DNA from: Rhodoferax sp.
GTDB taxonomy: Bacteria; Pseudomonadota; Gammaproteobacteria; Burkholderiales; Burkholderiaceae_C
Assembly: GCF_030697375.1 (NCBI RefSeq)
Contig: NZ_JAUYQD010000022.1
Span: forward strand, 177,333 to 241,332
Length of the DNA stretch: 64,000 nt
Reading direction: 5' to 3'
Part shown: positions 8,104-16,078 of the stretch, piece after piece
Numbering within the stretch: the stretch's first letter is position 1
How the letters are laid out: each line of letters starts with the position of its first letter
The notes under the pieces: model-generated
Seen by the model: only the letters and a program-made list of their open reading frames with translations
Databases searched by the model: none
Told to the model about the DNA's origin: nothing
Program-made: the position numbers and the translations under genes

Positions 8104-8346
8104 TTAGGTAGAAACCCGAATCCGGCCTATAATCGAAGGCTGCGCTGCAATCAGCAGTGCATATTTGTACATCTCCCTTCATTCACTGGGTCCAAAGCAA
8201 ATTTGCGTAGCAAGTTGGCAGAAAAGGGCCCCCAGCGCTGATAGAACTCCTTGTGAGTCAGAGCAGGTTCCGTTTGATGGTTGATGTTTTTTAACCATTG
8301 ACGGAGCAACCGCACAACTTGCGGTGCTCGCGTGTGAGAAAAAATC
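8104..8346 (+). promoter_or_regulatory. Promoter and long leader of the DEAD-box helicase gene
   Basis: TATAAT at 8128-8133 is a perfect -10; the best -35 is weak (TTAGGT near 8104). Transcription from here gives a leader of about 205 bases before the helicase ATG. Long structured leaders are known for cold-shock genes including csp and deaD homologues, so temperature control is a reasonable inference. No short open reading frame is convincing in it. Confidence 0.45.
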
Positions 8347-10269
8347 ATGACTGACGCTTTTCAAGCGACAGGCGAATTTGCGCCTGCCGAATCCTTTTCC
8401 AATTCCGCTGTAGCCGAAATGCACGGTGATGCCAGTACCTCTGAATTGTCTGTGGCGGCTGATGCCGCAGATGTTCCCGAGGTTCCCAACGGTTTTATCG
8501 AGCTGGGTCTTGCACCCGAGTTGATCCACGCGGTCAAGGACTTGGGTTATACCCAACCCACGACCGTGCAGTTGAAAGTCATTCCGATGGCTTTGCCTTC
8601 GGAGACAGCGGACCAACAGGCTGCAAAATTCATCGACCTGATGGTGTCCAGCCAGACCGGCAGCGGCAAAACCGCAGCCTTCTTGTTGCCCGTGCTGCAC
8701 ACCTTGCTGAAGCAGCAAGCCGAAGCCGAAGCCAAAGAACGTGCCGACTACGAAGCGGCTGTGGCGGACGCTGCTGCCAAAGGCGAAGCGCCTCCTAAGC
8801 GCGCCAAGCGCCAAGACCCCACCAACCCACGTAACTTCAAAGCAGCCGCTCCTGGCGCCTTGATCGTTTGCCCCACCCGTGAATTGGCGCAGCAAGTGGC
8901 GCACGATGCAATTGATTTGGTGCAGCATTGCCGCGGCCTGCGTATTGCCAACATCGTGGGCGGTATGCCCTACCAGTTGCAAATTGCCAAGCTGCAAAAC
9001 GCCAACCTGGTGGTGGCGACCCCCGGTCGTCTGCTGGACTTGCAGCGTTCCATGCAAATCAAGCTGGACCAAGTCCAATTCTTGGTGGTGGACGAGGCTG
9101 ACCGTATGTTGGACCTGGGCTTCTCGGACGATTTGGCTGAAATCAACCAACTCACCATTGGCCGCAAGCAAACCATGATGTTCAGCGCGACCTTTGCGCC
9201 GCGTATTCAACAATTGGCTGCCCGTGTCATGCGTGATGCCCAGCGCGTCACCATCGACAGCCCGCAAGAAAAACACGCCAACATCAAGCAAGTGCTGTTC
9301 TGGGCCGACAACGCCCAACACAAGCGCAAGCTGCTGGACCACTGGCTGCGTGACGCTGGTATCAACCAGGCCATCGTGTTTGCCAGCACCCAGATCGAGT
9401 GCGACGGCTTGGCCAATGATTTGCAACAAGACGGCTTCTCCGCCGTGGCTTTGCACGGTGCCTTGAGCCAAGGCCTGCGCAACCGTCGCCTGATGGCTTT
9501 GCGCCAAGGCCAGGTGCAAATTCTGGTGGCAACCGATGTGGCAGCCCGCGGTATTGACGTACCCACCATCACCCACGTGTTCAACTTCGGTCTGCCGATG
9601 AAGGCCGAGGATTACACCCACCGCATTGGCCGTACCGGCCGCGCTGGACGTGACGGCTTGGCCATTACCTTTGCCGAGTTCCGTGACCGCCGCAAGATTT
9701 TTGATATCGAAGCCTATAGCCGCCAGCCGATCAAACCGGAAGTGATTCCAGGTCTGGAACCCCAGCAACGCATGCCTGAGTCGCGCCCCAGTTTTGGCGG
9801 TCGCGGTGATGGCCCCGGCCGTGGCCGTGGCAATGCGGGCCCCCGTGAGGGTGGGTTCGGTGGTGGTAACCGTGGTGGATTTGGTGGCCGTGACTCTGGA
9901 CCCCGTGAAGGGTTCAGCTACGAGCGCAAAGGCGGTTTCAACGACCGTTTTGCCGGCAACCGTGGTGCGGCACCTGCGCCCAAAGGCGATTTCCAGCCGC
10001 GTGGTGATTTCAATGCTCCCCGGGGCGATTTCGCTCCCCGTGGTGACTTTGGCGCTGCCCCCAAAGGCAACTTCTCGGCCCCACGCGGTGACTTTGCGCC
10101 CCGTGGAGATTTCGGCGCCCCGCGTGGTGACTTTGGTGCACCCCGTGGCGACTTCGCCGCGCGCAAGCCGGCCTTTGGCAAGCCCACCGGTTTTGCCAAA
10201 CCCGGCAATGGCGGCAAGGTGTTTGTGCCACGCGATTCCAAGAAACGCAGCGCACGCAACTCGGACTGA
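8347..10269 (+). CDS. DEAD-box ATP-dependent RNA helicase, RhlE/DeaD-like
   Basis: This cytoplasmic RNA helicase of 640 residues probably unwinds structured RNA in ribosome assembly or mRNA decay. Motifs in order are the Q motif near 50-75, SQTGSGKT (102-109), PTREL (176-180), VATPGRLLDL (223-232), DEAD (249-252), SAT (280-282), ARGIDVP and HRIGRTGRAGRDG. Residues 123-165 form a charged insertion between motifs I and Ia. The tail after about residue 488 is an Arg/Gly-rich region with many PRGDF units, typical of non-specific RNA-binding tails. It starts after a long leader and ends at a strong terminator. Confidence 0.95.
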   Translation: MTDAFQATGEFAPAESFSNSAVAEMHGDASTSELSVAADAADVPEVPNGFIELGLAPELIHAVKDLGYTQPTTVQLKVIPMALPSETADQQAAKFIDLMVSSQTGSGKTAAFLLPVLHTLLKQQAEAEAKERADYEAAVADAAAKGEAPPKRAKRQDPTNPRNFKAAAPGALIVCPTRELAQQVAHDAIDLVQHCRGLRIANIVGGMPYQLQIAKLQNANLVVATPGRLLDLQRSMQIKLDQVQFLVVDEADRMLDLGFSDDLAEINQLTIGRKQTMMFSATFAPRIQQLAARVMRDAQRVTIDSPQEKHANIKQVLFWADNAQHKRKLLDHWLRDAGINQAIVFASTQIECDGLANDLQQDGFSAVALHGALSQGLRNRRLMALRQGQVQILVATDVAARGIDVPTITHVFNFGLPMKAEDYTHRIGRTGRAGRDGLAITFAEFRDRRKIFDIEAYSRQPIKPEVIPGLEPQQRMPESRPSFGGRGDGPGRGRGNAGPREGGFGGGNRGGFGGRDSGPREGFSYERKGGFNDRFAGNRGAAPAPKGDFQPRGDFNAPRGDFAPRGDFGAAPKGNFSAPRGDFAPRGDFGAPRGDFGAPRGDFAARKPAFGKPTGFAKPGNGGKVFVPRDSKKRSARNSD

Positions 10270-10289
10270 TCTGCACCGATCAACCTAGC

Positions 10290-10316
10290 AAAAAGGCCTC
10301 GCAAGAGGCCTTTTTT
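10290..10316 (+). terminator. Rho-independent terminator after the helicase gene
   Basis: AAAAAGGCCTC, loop GCAA, GAGGCCTTTTTT: a perfect 7-bp GC-rich stem with a T-tract, 21 bases after the stop codon. It may also serve the convergent dehydrogenase gene. Confidence 0.93.
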
Positions 10317-10343
10317 ACGTCTGTCAACAACAGAAGATGGATA

Positions 10344-11213
10344 TCAGGTCATGCCATTGCGGCTGGCCAGTTCTACAAACAAGCCCGCATGGTCCAAATC
10401 CGCCAGACCGTGCTCCACCCCTTGTGCATACAGTTGCTCAAACAGTCCGGTGATGGGGGCGTCAAACCCGATTTCATTCGCGGTGGACAGGGCATTGCGC
10501 AAGTCCTTGAGTTGCACGGCCATGCGGCCCTTGGGCGTGAAATCGCGCTCCACCATGCGTTGCCCATGCACCTGCAGGATGCGGCTGTCGGCAAACCCGC
10601 CGGTGATGGCTTCTTTGACCTTGGCCATGTCCGCACCGCCTTTTTCACACAGCAGCAGGGCTTCGGCCACCGCGCCTATGGTGATGCCCACAATCATCTG
10701 GTTGGCCAGTTTGGCCAGTTGACCCGAACCGGTGGGGCCGACGTGGGTGGGGTGGCCAAAAACGGACAGCAGGGGCATGGCCCGTTCATAGTTGGCGGCC
10801 TTGCCACCGACCATGATGGCCAGGGAGCCCTGTTCTGCGCCGATGGTGCCACCGGACACCGGGGCGTCCAGGTAGTCAATTTGCAATTCACTCAAGCGGG
10901 CTGCATGGTCACGGGCTTCGCTGGGTTTGATGGAGGACATGTCCACCAGCAGGCTGCCGGGTTGCATGGCCGCTGCGGCCCCCATGTCAAACAGCACATG
11001 GCCGACCACCGCACCGTTGTCCAGCATGGTGACGACCAGATCCGCGTCCCGGACGGCATCGCCGGGTGTCTGGTGGACCAGGGCGCCGTCTTTGATCAGG
11101 CGCTGCGCGCGGTGCAGTGTGCGGTTCCACACATGCACTTCATGTCCCGCCGCGCACAGCCTGCGCCCCATCGGAAAGCCCATCATGCCGATGCCCAAAA
11201 CCGCAATTTTCAT
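10344..11213 (-). CDS. NAD(P)-dependent beta-hydroxyacid dehydrogenase (3-hydroxyisobutyrate dehydrogenase family)
   Basis: This oxidoreductase has 289 residues. The Rossmann motif GIGMMG is at 7-12, the substrate-binding block DAPVSGGTIGAEQGSLAIMV at about 116-135, and the catalytic lysine in GSGQLAKLANQM (K168). The family includes 3-hydroxyisobutyrate dehydrogenase, tartronate semialdehyde reductase and succinic semialdehyde reductases; the sequence alone does not separate them. The start ATG at 11213 places the Rossmann fold at the N-terminus as usual. No related catabolic genes are adjacent. Confidence 0.88.
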   Translation of the reverse strand: MKIAVLGIGMMGFPMGRRLCAAGHEVHVWNRTLHRAQRLIKDGALVHQTPGDAVRDADLVVTMLDNGAVVGHVLFDMGAAAAMQPGSLLVDMSSIKPSEARDHAARLSELQIDYLDAPVSGGTIGAEQGSLAIMVGGKAANYERAMPLLSVFGHPTHVGPTGSGQLAKLANQMIVGITIGAVAEALLLCEKGGADMAKVKEAITGGFADSRILQVHGQRMVERDFTPKGRMAVQLKDLRNALSTANEIGFDAPITGLFEQLYAQGVEHGLADLDHAGLFVELASRNGMT

Positions 11214-11340
11214 TTGATTCTCCGTGCTCTGCACACAAGAATACAGGGACTCTGGCCGGGCTAACATGCGTGCAACCCGGTTTTGCTGTCAAGTCCCTGA
11301 CGGCTGCACCAAGCTGGGGCGCAGCCGACGGGGCGCGCTA

Positions 11341-12318
11341 CTACATCAGCAGGTGTTCCCCTGCGTTGTCGCCCCCCAAAGTGACGTAGTTCACCTTGCG
11401 GATGTCCATGAGTTTTTTGCCACCGGAATAGCTGATGGAGCTTTGGATGTCCTGCTCCATCTCCACCATGGTGTTGGCCAATTTGCCTTTGACCGGCTCC
11501 AGAATGCGCTTGCCTTCGACGTGTTTGTATTCACCCTTGTTGAAGTCGCTGGCCGAACCGTAGTACTCCTTGAACAGCTTACCGTCCACTTCCACCGTCT
11601 GGCCGGGGCTTTCTTCGTGGCCGGCCAACATGGAGCCAATCATCACCATGGTGGCGCCAAAGCGGATGGATTTGGCGATGTCGCCGTGTTCGCGGATGCC
11701 GCCGTCGGCAATGATGGGCTTGGTCGCCACGCGGGCGCACCACTTGAGCGCGCTCAGCTGCCAGCCACCGGTGCCAAAACCGGTTTTCAGCTTGGTGATG
11801 CAGACCTTGCCCGGGCCAATGCCGACCTTGGTGGCGTCGGCGCCCCAGTTTTCCAGGTCGATCACCGCCTCGGGCGTGGCCACGTTGCCGGCGATGACAA
11901 AGGCGGACGGCATTTTTTCCTTCAGGTAGGCAATCATGTTCTTCACGCTGTCGGCATGGCCGTGCGCGATGTCGATGGTGACGTACTCGGGAATCATGTT
12001 CAGGGCCAGCAGTTGGTCCACGGTGGCGTAGTCGGGTGGTTTGACGCCCAGCGAGATAGACGCAAACAGGCCTTTGGCTTTCATGTCCTGGACGAACTGC
12101 ACGTTGTCCAGGTCGAAGCGGTGCATCACGTAAAAATAGCCGTTTTGCGCCAGCCAGACGCAGATGGACTCGTCCACCACCGTCTTCATATTGGCCGGAA
12201 CCACCGGGATGCGAAAACGCCGATCTCCTAGCTCGACGCTGGCGTCGCACTCCGAGCGGCTTTCCACGCGGCATTTGCGGGGCAACAACAGGATGTTGTC
12301 GTAGTCAAAAATTTCCAT
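11341..12318 (-). CDS. guaC: GMP reductase
   Basis: GuaC reduces GMP to IMP with NADPH, linking guanine to adenine nucleotide pools. The 325-residue TIM-barrel protein lacks the CBS domains of IMP dehydrogenase. It has the catalytic Cys loop [12 protein letters not shown] (C173), followed by [20 protein letters not shown] and the mobile-flap region [14 protein letters not shown]. The start [15 protein letters not shown] fits the short GuaC N-terminus. The upstream AG-rich bases AAGGAGCTTGGGTT before the ATG provide a good ribosome binding site. It is divergent from the helicase gene that follows. Confidence 0.93.
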   Translation of the reverse strand: MEIFDYDNILLLPRKCRVESRSECDASVELGDRRFRIPVVPANMKTVVDESICVWLAQNGYFYVMHRFDLDNVQFVQDMKAKGLFASISLGVKPPDYATVDQLLALNMIPEYVTIDIAHGHADSVKNMIAYLKEKMPSAFVIAGNVATPEAVIDLENWGADATKVGIGPGKVCITKLKTGFGTGGWQLSALKWCARVATKPIIADGGIREHGDIAKSIRFGATMVMIGSMLAGHEESPGQTVEVDGKLFKEYYGSASDFNKGEYKHVEGKRILEPVKGKLANTMVEMEQDIQSSISYSGGKKLMDIRKVNYVTLGGDNAGEHLLM

Positions 12319-12510
12319 AACCCAAGCTCCTTGTCCGATGTTCAAGAAAAAAATCCAGAGAAAACCAGGGCGCTTGGATCGAACCGGAGTGTTGTTGGCT
12401 GCAGCAATTTGGGTGCCGCATAAAACAAAAAACCGGGCTGCAATTGCTTGGGCCCGGTGGTTGATTGTATACAAAATGCACAGGACCGTGCGCCTTTCTA
12501 CAATCAGGGG

Positions 12511-14931
12511 ATGTTTTCAACCCAAGCCCCCCTGGACTCTGCGCTGTCCCCCCTTTTGAACTCCCTCAACCCCGAACAGCGCGCCGCCGTCACCCTGCCC
12601 GCCGAACATGCCTTGATACTGGCCGGGGCCGGCTCCGGCAAGACCAAGGTGCTCACCACGCGCATCGCCTGGCTGCTGCAAAGTGGCTATGTGTCGCCCG
12701 GCGGTATTTTGGCGGTCACCTTCACCAACAAGGCCGCCAAGGAGATGATGACGCGCCTGGGCGCCATGTTGCCCATCAATGTGCACGGCATGTGGATCGG
12801 CACTTTCCATGGTCTGTGCAACCGGTTTTTGCGTGCCCATTTCAAGATCGCCAACCTGCCGCAAAGTTTTCAGATTTTGGACACACAAGACCAGCTCAGT
12901 GCCATCAAGCGCCTGTACAAGCAGTTCAATATCGACGCCGAACGGTTTCCCCACAAGCAAACGCAGTGGTTCATCGGTGGTTGCAAAGAAGACGGCCTGC
13001 GCCCCAATATGGTGGAAGTGCGCGATGACGAGACGCGCAAGAAGGTGGAGATTTACCAGCTCTACGAAGAGCAGTGCCAACGCGAAGGTGTGGTCGATTT
13101 TGGCGAGCTGATGCTGCGTTCGTACGAGGTGCTGCGCGACAACGACCCCATTCGCGAGCACTACCAGCGGCGCTTTCGCCACATCCTGATCGACGAGTTC
13201 CAGGACACCAACAAGCTGCAATACGCCTGGATCAAGATGCTGGCGGGCACTGGCGCCCACGGCTCGGCGGATGACCCCAACAGCTTTAATCCCACGGGCA
13301 GCGTGCTGGCGGTGGGCGATGACGACCAGAGCATTTACGCCTTTCGCGGTGCGCGCGTGGGCAATATGACCGACTTTGTGCGCGAGTTCAAGGTGCAGCA
13401 CCAGATCAAGCTGGAGCAAAACTACCGCAGCTACAGCAACATTTTGGACTCGGCCAACGCGCTGATCAGCCACAACAGCAAGCGCCTGGGCAAGAACCTG
13501 CGCACCACCCAAGGCCCGGGCGAGCCGGTGCGGGTGTACGAGGCGCCCAGCGATTTCTCCGAGGCGCAGTGGATGGTGGACGAGATGAAACAGTTGGTGC
13601 GCGACGGTTTTGAGCGCAAGGAAATCGCCGTGCTGTACCGCTCCAACGCGCAAAGCCGGGTGATCGAAACCGCGCTGTTCAACGCGGGCATGCCCTACAA
13701 GGTGTACGGCGGCCTGCGCTTTTTTGAACGTGCCGAAATCAAGAGCGCGCTGGCCTATTTGCGTCTGCTGGAAAACCCGCGCGACGACACCAGTTTCCTG
13801 CGCGTGGTGAATTTTCCGCCGCGCGGCATCGGTGCGCGCTCCCTCGAACAACTGCAGGATGCGGCCCGTCTGACCGGATGCTGCTTGAGTGACGCGGTGA
13901 GCAGCCTGGGCGGCAAGGCGGGCATGAACTTCGGCGCCTTTCTGGCCAAAATCGACGTGCTGCGGGAGCAAACGCAGGGCATGAAGCTCAAAGACGTCGT
14001 TGACTTGGTGCTGGACAAGAGTGGTTTGCTGGAGCATTACAAGGCCGACCGCGAGGGCGAAGACCGCGTCGAAAACTTGGAAGAGTTGGTCAACGCCGCC
14101 GAGAGTTTTGTTTCCATCGAAGGTTTTGGCCGAGACGCCGTGGCACTGCCGGGCGAGCACTCCGCTGACTCCACGTCCGTGCTGAGGCAGTCCCCAGCCT
14201 CGCAAGGGCTGGACCTGAACCGGCCCGTGGAGGATGAGCCCGCGCCGGATTTCGAGGCCGGAGAAACCATTTCCCCGCTGGCGGCCTTCCTCTCGCACGC
14301 TGCCCTGGAAGCGGGCGACAACCAGGCCCAGGCCGGGCAAGACGCCATCCAGCTCATGACGGTGCATTCCAGCAAAGGCCTGGAGTTTGACGGCGTGTTC
14401 ATCACCGGCATGGAAGAGGGGCTGTTCCCGCACGAAAACTCCATGAACGACCGCGACGGCCTGGAAGAAGAGCGCCGCCTGATGTACGTGGCCATCACCC
14501 GCGCCCGCAAGCGCCTGTACCTGAGCCACTCGCAAACCCGCATGCTGCACGGGCAGACGCGTTACAACCTCAAGAGTCGCTTCTTTGAAGAGCTGCCCGA
14601 GGAAGCCCTGAAATGGCTCACGCCCCGCTACGGCATGCCGGCAGCGAGCGGAATGGGGCGCCCCTGGGGCCAAACGTTTGCTCCTAATTCAGGAGCTGCT
14701 CACGCATATTCCACGGGGGCTAGTGGCACATTTGGCAAAGAAGTGGCACGCAAGGACGAGCCCGCGCACGGCCTCAAGGTCAAACAAAAGGTGTTCCATG
14801 CCAAGTTTGGCGAAGGCACGGTGCTGACGCTGGAAGGGGTGGGGGACGACGCCCGCGCCCAGATCAACTTTCCGCGCCACGGCATCAAGTGGCTGGCACT
14901 GAGCGTGGCCAAGCTGACGCCGGTGCCGTGA
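12511..14931 (+). CDS. uvrD: UvrD/Rep-family superfamily 1 DNA helicase
   Basis: This 806-residue 3'-5' DNA helicase probably acts in repair or replication restart. Motifs are Walker A GAGSGKT (39-45), [19 protein letters not shown] (about 226-234), [13 protein letters not shown] (about 268-280), QNYRS, and the C-terminal [14 protein letters not shown] and [16 protein letters not shown]. The C-terminal tail carries the Tudor-like segment [20 protein letters not shown] seen in UvrD/PcrA. A dispersed repeat copy is translated at about 723-739, in the linker before that tail. UvrD rather than Rep is favoured by the tail. ATG 12511 is chosen for its position just before LNPEQRAAV. Confidence 0.92.
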   Translation: MFSTQAPLDSALSPLLNSLNPEQRAAVTLPAEHALILAGAGSGKTKVLTTRIAWLLQSGYVSPGGILAVTFTNKAAKEMMTRLGAMLPINVHGMWIGTFHGLCNRFLRAHFKIANLPQSFQILDTQDQLSAIKRLYKQFNIDAERFPHKQTQWFIGGCKEDGLRPNMVEVRDDETRKKVEIYQLYEEQCQREGVVDFGELMLRSYEVLRDNDPIREHYQRRFRHILIDEFQDTNKLQYAWIKMLAGTGAHGSADDPNSFNPTGSVLAVGDDDQSIYAFRGARVGNMTDFVREFKVQHQIKLEQNYRSYSNILDSANALISHNSKRLGKNLRTTQGPGEPVRVYEAPSDFSEAQWMVDEMKQLVRDGFERKEIAVLYRSNAQSRVIETALFNAGMPYKVYGGLRFFERAEIKSALAYLRLLENPRDDTSFLRVVNFPPRGIGARSLEQLQDAARLTGCCLSDAVSSLGGKAGMNFGAFLAKIDVLREQTQGMKLKDVVDLVLDKSGLLEHYKADREGEDRVENLEELVNAAESFVSIEGFGRDAVALPGEHSADSTSVLRQSPASQGLDLNRPVEDEPAPDFEAGETISPLAAFLSHAALEAGDNQAQAGQDAIQLMTVHSSKGLEFDGVFITGMEEGLFPHENSMNDRDGLEEERRLMYVAITRARKRLYLSHSQTRMLHGQTRYNLKSRFFEELPEEALKWLTPRYGMPAASGMGRPWGQTFAPNSGAAHAYSTGASGTFGKEVARKDEPAHGLKVKQKVFHAKFGEGTVLTLEGVGDDARAQINFPRHGIKWLALSVAKLTPVP
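14680..14727 (+). repeat. Dispersed palindromic repeat, copy C (in the helicase gene)
   Basis: The copy has the head GCTCCTAATTCAGGAGC, then CACGCATATTCCAC and the tail GGGGGCTAGTGGC. It is translated in frame as about [16 protein letters not shown] in the flexible linker of the helicase, a site where an insertion would be tolerated. Confidence 0.8.
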
Positions 14932-15007
14932 TTTAAAACGGGTTGCGCTGTTGTGCCTTTATGCCTGGACCTTGTGCGGGGTTCTGGGTGGTGTGGGGCC
15001 TTTCGGG

Positions 15008-15452
15008 CGTCCACTGCGCGCAAGGCGGGCGGCGCAGCTTGCGGACTCCGGCTCACCTCGCGGGCTGACGCTTTGGGTTTGGCTACGTTGCTTCGTGAAC
15101 ACCGTGGTTAGCACGCCTGCTTCTGTGGCGACCGCGAATGGAGCCTGCGCTCGCAAGCCGCACCACCCGCCTTCAGGGATGGCGTGGTGAACCTGCGGTG
15201 GGGAACCCCATTGCCAACGATGTTCCCTATCGCTCCGATACTGCTGTCTTCCCATGCCGCACCTACCACGCTCCTGGGCAGGTGGATCGGGTGTCCGTTC
15301 GGCGGCCCCATTCGCGGCAGCCACAGTGCAGGCCCACCAATAGCGGAGTTAACGCAGCAACGCAGGCAAACCTGAAAAGCCCGCCCGCGAGCGTGGGCCA
15401 GAGAAGGGATACCCGGTCCGCCTGTCTCGCCCACCCGCAGGCATGAAACACC
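15008..15452. repeat. Two head-to-head copies of a ~205-bp repeat (large imperfect inverted repeat)
   Basis: The stretch between the helicase and arsC-like genes (14932-15627) has no credible gene. Reading 15452 to 15250 on the minus strand gives a sequence that aligns along its length with 15008 to 15213 on the plus strand. Shared blocks, in the same order, include CTCGCGGGC, a GTTTG..CTGCGTTGC-like block, CTGTGGC, CCGCGAATGG, CCACC.GCC, CAGG and GCGTGGT. The arms have diverged, by eye perhaps 30 percent. The centre near 15225-15245 is short, so a transcript could fold into one long hairpin. The element type is unknown to me. Confidence 0.7.
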
Positions 15453-15469
15453 GGAAAGCCAATACATTT

Positions 15470-15512
15470 GCTATCAAATTAATAGCTTCTTGCGCACATT
15501 CCATAAGGGTTA
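15470..15512 (+). repeat. Dispersed palindromic repeat, copy B (intergenic)
   Basis: The copy has the head GCTATCAAATTAATAGC, the middle TTGCGCACATTCCAT and the tail AAGGGTTAA. It begins 18 bases after the large inverted repeat ends and is the only copy in this window that is clearly intergenic and free of gene overlap on both sides, apart from the copy near 47.6 kb. Confidence 0.75.
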
Positions 15513-15627
15513 ACAGCATATATGACCATCAATTGTCAGCGTTGGGAGGGCATCCGGTGTCAAGCCCCGCGTGGGGCTAAACTGGCCCCCGTCCCTGAAA
15601 ACGAAAACACCCTACAGTCCTACCCCC

Positions 15628-15987
15628 ATGTCCGACATCACCATTTACCACAACCCGGCGTGCAGCGCCTCCCGCAACGCATTGGAGCTGATTCGCAGCA
15701 CTGGGGCCGAGCCGGAGGTGATCGAGTACCTCCAGCACCCGCTGAACCAGTCCCAGTTGCAGGCCTTGCTGCAAGCCATGGGCGCCGGTCCCCGCGAACT
15801 GCTGCGCCACAAAGGCCCGTTGTTCGAGGAGTTGCACCTGGCGGACCCTAAGTGGAGCGACGCCGAGCTGGTTGCAATGATGGAGAAACACCCCGCCTTG
15901 ATGAACCGCCCCGTGGTTGTCACGCCCCTGGGTGCCCGGCTGTGCCGCCCGGCGGAAACGGTGCTGGACCTCTTGCCGAAGCCCTGA
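15628..15987 (+). CDS. arsC: ArsC-family arsenate reductase (glutaredoxin-dependent type)
   Basis: The 119-residue thioredoxin-fold protein has the ArsC active-site pattern H-x3-C-x3-R (H8, C12, R16 in YHNPACSASRN), a proline in RPVVVTPLGARLCRP, and the RHKGPLFEEL helix. True ArsC reduces arsenate with glutathione and glutaredoxin. There is no arsB, acr3 or arsR nearby, so it could be an orphan housekeeping reductase of the ArsC/YfgD group. The ATG at 15628 fits the conserved start SDITIYHNP. A terminator follows. Confidence 0.85.
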   Translation: MSDITIYHNPACSASRNALELIRSTGAEPEVIEYLQHPLNQSQLQALLQAMGAGPRELLRHKGPLFEELHLADPKWSDAELVAMMEKHPALMNRPVVVTPLGARLCRPAETVLDLLPKP

Positions 15988-16006
15988 CCCGGTCCCCCCC
16001 CAAAGG

Positions 16007-16042
16007 AAAAGCCGCAGGGCCAGGAGCACGGCGGCTTTTTTT
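16007..16042 (+). terminator. Rho-independent terminator between arsC-like and phoX
   Basis: AAAAGCCGC pairs with GCGGCTTTTTTT across a 15-base loop, in the gap between the convergent arsC-like and phoX genes. The A-tract on the other side would let it act for phoX as well. Confidence 0.85.
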
Positions 16043-16078
16043 GCGGCTGGGTGCATGCGCTCCAGCCGATTCGGGGAC

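Noticed and set aside
9918..10304. Minus-strand frame rich in SPRGA repeats
   Set aside because: It is the complement of the PRGDF tail of the DEAD-box helicase.
12517..14673. Open frame of about 720 codons antisense to the helicase gene
   Set aside because: It is an antisense shadow of a complete UvrD-type helicase.
14932..15560. Several open frames of 60-120 codons on both strands in the helicase-arsC gap
   Set aside because: They cross the two repeat arms, have no start signals and no consistent codon bias; the repeat structure explains the region better.
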